6,707 nt of DNA from Bacillota bacterium. Its GTDB lineage: Bacteria > Bacillota > Clostridia > Christensenellales > CAG-138. The number at the start of each line of letters is the position of its first letter. Position 1 is the stretch's first letter. A program made the position numbers and the translations under genes. The DNA is taken from NCBI GenBank assembly GCA_023435855.1, contig JAEZLG010000234.1, positions 1-6,707 of the forward strand, read 5' to 3'. Below are positions 6,112 to 6,707 of this stretch, piece after piece. The notes beneath the pieces were generated by a model. It was not told where the DNA came from. It ran no database searches and saw only the letters and a program-made list of their open reading frames with translations.

Positions 6112-6307
6112 GCTCTCTTGCTCCTTCGCTCAAATTCTTTTTGGCACGCTTTATAAAGTCTCCGCGGTCGAGCATCACCACACGGTTACAGGAAACGCAG
6201 CGTATTTTAACGTCCGCACCGGTGCGGACAACGACCCACTCGTTTGCACCGCAGGCATGCGGCTTGCGCATGGTCACATGGTCGCCAAGCTCAAACTTTT
6301 CAATCAT
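6098..6307 (-). CDS. DUF951 family protein
   Basis: A 69-aa cytoplasmic protein of the DUF951 family, common in Bacillota and of unknown function. The recognisable core is LGDHVTMRKPHACGANEW, followed by VVRTGADVKIRCVSCNRVVMLDR and a basic helix. C19, C37 and C40, possibly with H17, could bind zinc, and the fold suggests a nucleic-acid-binding SH3-like or beta-barrel domain, but this is inference. It has about 10 more C-terminal residues than the usual core (LSEGARELEEN); that stretch also encodes the Shine-Dalgarno site of the next gene. An in-frame TGA lies five codons before the ATG, so no in-frame start precedes it. There is no Shine-Dalgarno sequence and the -10 box ends 6 nt before the ATG, suggesting a leaderless message. 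It is the first gene of the operon. Confidence 0.9.
   Translation of the reverse strand: MIEKFELGDHVTMRKPHACGANEWVVVRTGADVKIRCVSCNRVVMLDRGDFIKRAKKNLSEGARELEEN
6121..6126 (-). promoter_or_regulatory. Shine-Dalgarno site inside DUF951 supporting the TTG start of the first signal peptidase
   Basis: AAGGAG on the minus strand, 9 nt before the TTG at 6111, embedded in the DUF951 coding sequence. Together with the upstream in-frame stop it fixes the non-ATG start. Confidence 0.65.
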
Positions 6308-6313
6308 GCGGCT

Positions 6314-6322
6314 ATTATATCA
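6314..6322 (-). promoter_or_regulatory. Extended -10 promoter of the DUF951-signal peptidase operon
   Basis: TGATATAAT on the minus strand contains a perfect TATAAT (6314-6319) and the TGn extension. No good -35 is present: the hexamer at 17-nt spacing is TTTTTC, so the extended -10 would carry recognition. Standard spacing puts +1 at 6307, the A of the DUF951 ATG. Confidence 0.7.
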
Positions 6323-6354
6323 TGCCCGCGCAAAAAGAAAAATGCGCGGGCATG
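6321..6354. repeat. 12-bp inverted repeat abutting and overlapping the operon promoter
   Basis: CATGCCCGCGCA (6321-6332) and TGCGCGGGCATG (6343-6354) are perfectly complementary, separated by the 10-nt A-rich spacer AAAAGAAAAA. On the minus strand the arm nearest the gene ends in the TG of the extended -10, and the other arm plus spacer occupy the -35 region. No T-run follows either side, so it is not a typical intrinsic terminator. An operator or DNA structure is possible. Confidence 0.7.
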
Positions 6355-6410
6355 TTTATGACGAAAATTCATCGTATGTTCACTGTGGAGACGCAGACCA
6401 TTATAGCTCC

Positions 6411-6442
6411 CGGGTATTCTTCGCCTACGGCTCAGAATGACA
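6411..6442. repeat. Candidate dispersed intergenic repeat motif
   Basis: The stretch contains ATTCTTCGCC followed by TACGGCTCAGAATGACAG. On the minus strand this is TGTCATTCTGAGCC then GTAGGCGAAGAAT. From memory it resembles a short motif found in many copies between genes in diverse bacterial genomes. Copy number in this genome cannot be seen here. Confidence 0.5.
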
Positions 6443-6452
6443 GAAAACTCGT

Positions 6453-6465
6453 GCCGCAAAGCGGC
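6453..6465. repeat. Triloop hairpin GCCGC-AAA-GCGGC
   Basis: A perfect 5-bp stem with a three-base loop, first of the hairpin series. Confidence 0.55.
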
Positions 6466-6471
6466 TTCCAC

Positions 6472-6499
6472 GGGCGGATACTATCCGCCCCTACAGGGG
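6472..6499. repeat. Two overlapping palindromes GGGCGGAT-ACT-ATCCGCCC and CCCCT-AC-AGGGG
   Basis: An 8-bp stem (6472-6479 with 6483-6490, triloop ACT) shares its last three bases with a second 5-bp stem (6488-6492 with 6495-6499). The two are mutually exclusive if folded as RNA. The unit resembles GC-rich short palindromes scattered in clostridial intergenic DNA (from memory, not searched). Confidence 0.6.
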
Positions 6500-6504
6500 C
6501 TCAG

Positions 6505-6517
6505 GGGCTGTAAGCCC
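6505..6517. repeat. Triloop hairpin GGGCT-GTA-AGCCC
   Basis: A perfect 5-bp stem with a GTA loop. Confidence 0.5.
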
Positions 6518-6535
6518 TCGAAACCCAAGGGATTA

Positions 6536-6564
6536 TTAAGGGGTGCAACCCCTTAATTTTCTTC
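6536..6564 (+). repeat. Terminator-like hairpin TTAAGGGGT-GCA-ACCCCTTAA plus T-run
   Basis: A perfect 9-bp stem (6536-6544 with 6548-6556) with a GCA triloop, followed by TTTTCTT on the + strand. It has intrinsic-terminator form, but no + strand gene lies upstream for about 4.2 kb, so it is more likely part of the repeat mosaic. It could still block + strand read-through into whatever lies to the right. Confidence 0.6.
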
Positions 6565-6612
6565 CGGCTTCGGCGACATGAGCGCCGAAACGGATGAAAA
6601 CCGTAGGTTTTC
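6563..6612. repeat. Pair of adjacent hairpins in the mosaic
   Basis: First hairpin: TTCGGCG (6569-6575) pairs with CGCCGAA (6583-6589), extended by TCCG/CGGA across an internal loop. Second hairpin: GAAAACC (6596-6602) pairs with GGTTTTC (6606-6612) around a GTA triloop. Confidence 0.6.
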
Positions 6613-6620
6613 GTTCCTTA

Positions 6621-6666
6621 CACATCCGCCGCACGGGAGAGCCCGCAGGCTCGACAGGCGGATGTG
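6621..6666. repeat. Long inverted repeat with nested hairpin
   Basis: CACATCCGCC (6621-6630) and GGCGGATGTG (6657-6666) form a perfect 10-bp outer stem. Inside, GAGCC (6639-6643) pairs with GGCTC (6648-6652) around CGCA. Confidence 0.65.
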
Positions 6667-6692
6667 CAAAACCCCCGAAGGGCCTCGCGGAA

Positions 6693-6707
6693 ATGGCAGT
6701 ATGCCAT
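6693..6707. repeat. Triloop hairpin ATGGCA-GTA-TGCCAT at the window edge
   Basis: A perfect 6-bp stem with a GTA loop ending at the last base; it may extend past the window. Confidence 0.5.

Larger units (their letters stand above)
6360..6707. other. Gene-free intergenic region built of short hairpins
   Basis: No convincing coding sequence, tRNA or rRNA is seen here; the open frames lack family motifs and start signals. From about 6411 onward nearly every stretch belongs to an inverted repeat (listed separately). A further TATAAT on the minus strand (6400-6405) has no -35 or TGn extension. The right edge may continue into another repeat or gene outside the window. Confidence 0.75.

Noticed and set aside
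6400..6405. TATAAT on the minus strand as a second operon promoter
   Set aside because: No -35 or extended -10 and about 90 nt upstream of the gene; kept only as a note in the intergenic entry.
6141..6513. + strand open frames over DUF951 and the hairpin region
   Set aside because: They translate inverted repeats and antisense DUF951, show no recognisable domain, and have no start signal.
6536..6564. Functional terminator of a known gene
   Set aside because: The T-run is on the + strand, but no + strand gene lies upstream; the neighbouring operon runs the other way and begins to the left.
6453..6707. CRISPR array
   Set aside because: The hairpins differ in sequence, and there is no regular repeat-spacer spacing.

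Overview
The window looks like a chromosomal segment of an anaerobic, low-to-mid GC Bacillota (Clostridia-type) bacterium. This rests on family content: a DUF951 protein, a QueT-type ECF transporter subunit, a DUF1858 redox-disulfide protein, a DUF6320 membrane protein paired with a condensation-domain enzyme, and Gram-positive-style type I signal peptidases. Genus or species cannot be assigned from the sequence alone.

Layout. Positions 1-2290 read on the + strand: the 3' part of a neopullulanase-like GH13 alpha-glucosidase/amylase (5' end outside the window), a small two-TM protein with a C-terminal zinc ribbon, a DUF1858 protein and a QueT family transporter. A perfect 11-bp hairpin with T-runs on both sides (2294-2330) is a bidirectional terminator shared with a convergent minus-strand operon. 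That operon runs leftward from about 6307 to 2325: DUF951 protein, signal peptidase I, a signal-peptidase-like protein lacking the catalytic lysine, a second signal peptidase I, a condensation-domain (COG4908-like) acyltransferase homologue, and a DUF6320 zinc-ribbon membrane protein. The genes overlap by 4-14 nt or lie 26-35 nt apart, with no internal terminator seen. An extended -10 promoter (TGATATAAT) sits so close to the DUF951 ATG that the predicted transcript starts at the A of the start codon, so the operon may begin leaderless. A 12-bp dyad abuts and overlaps this promoter.

Positions 6360-6707 contain no gene. They hold a dense chain of short hairpins, most with three-base loops (GTA, GCA, AAA, ACT), next to a motif resembling a dispersed bacterial intergenic repeat.

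Most notable points: (1) a probable pseudo-signal peptidase, with Ser kept but Lys replaced by Gly and the GDN..S.DSR box lost, lies between two intact paralogues that are both 198 aa; (2) the start of the second active paralogue is best placed at an internal GTG with a strong Shine-Dalgarno site; (3) the DUF951 transcript is probably leaderless; (4) the condensation-enzyme/DUF6320 pair is embedded in a signal peptidase operon; (5) the hairpin mosaic. No mobile-element gene, CRISPR array, tRNA or rRNA was seen.
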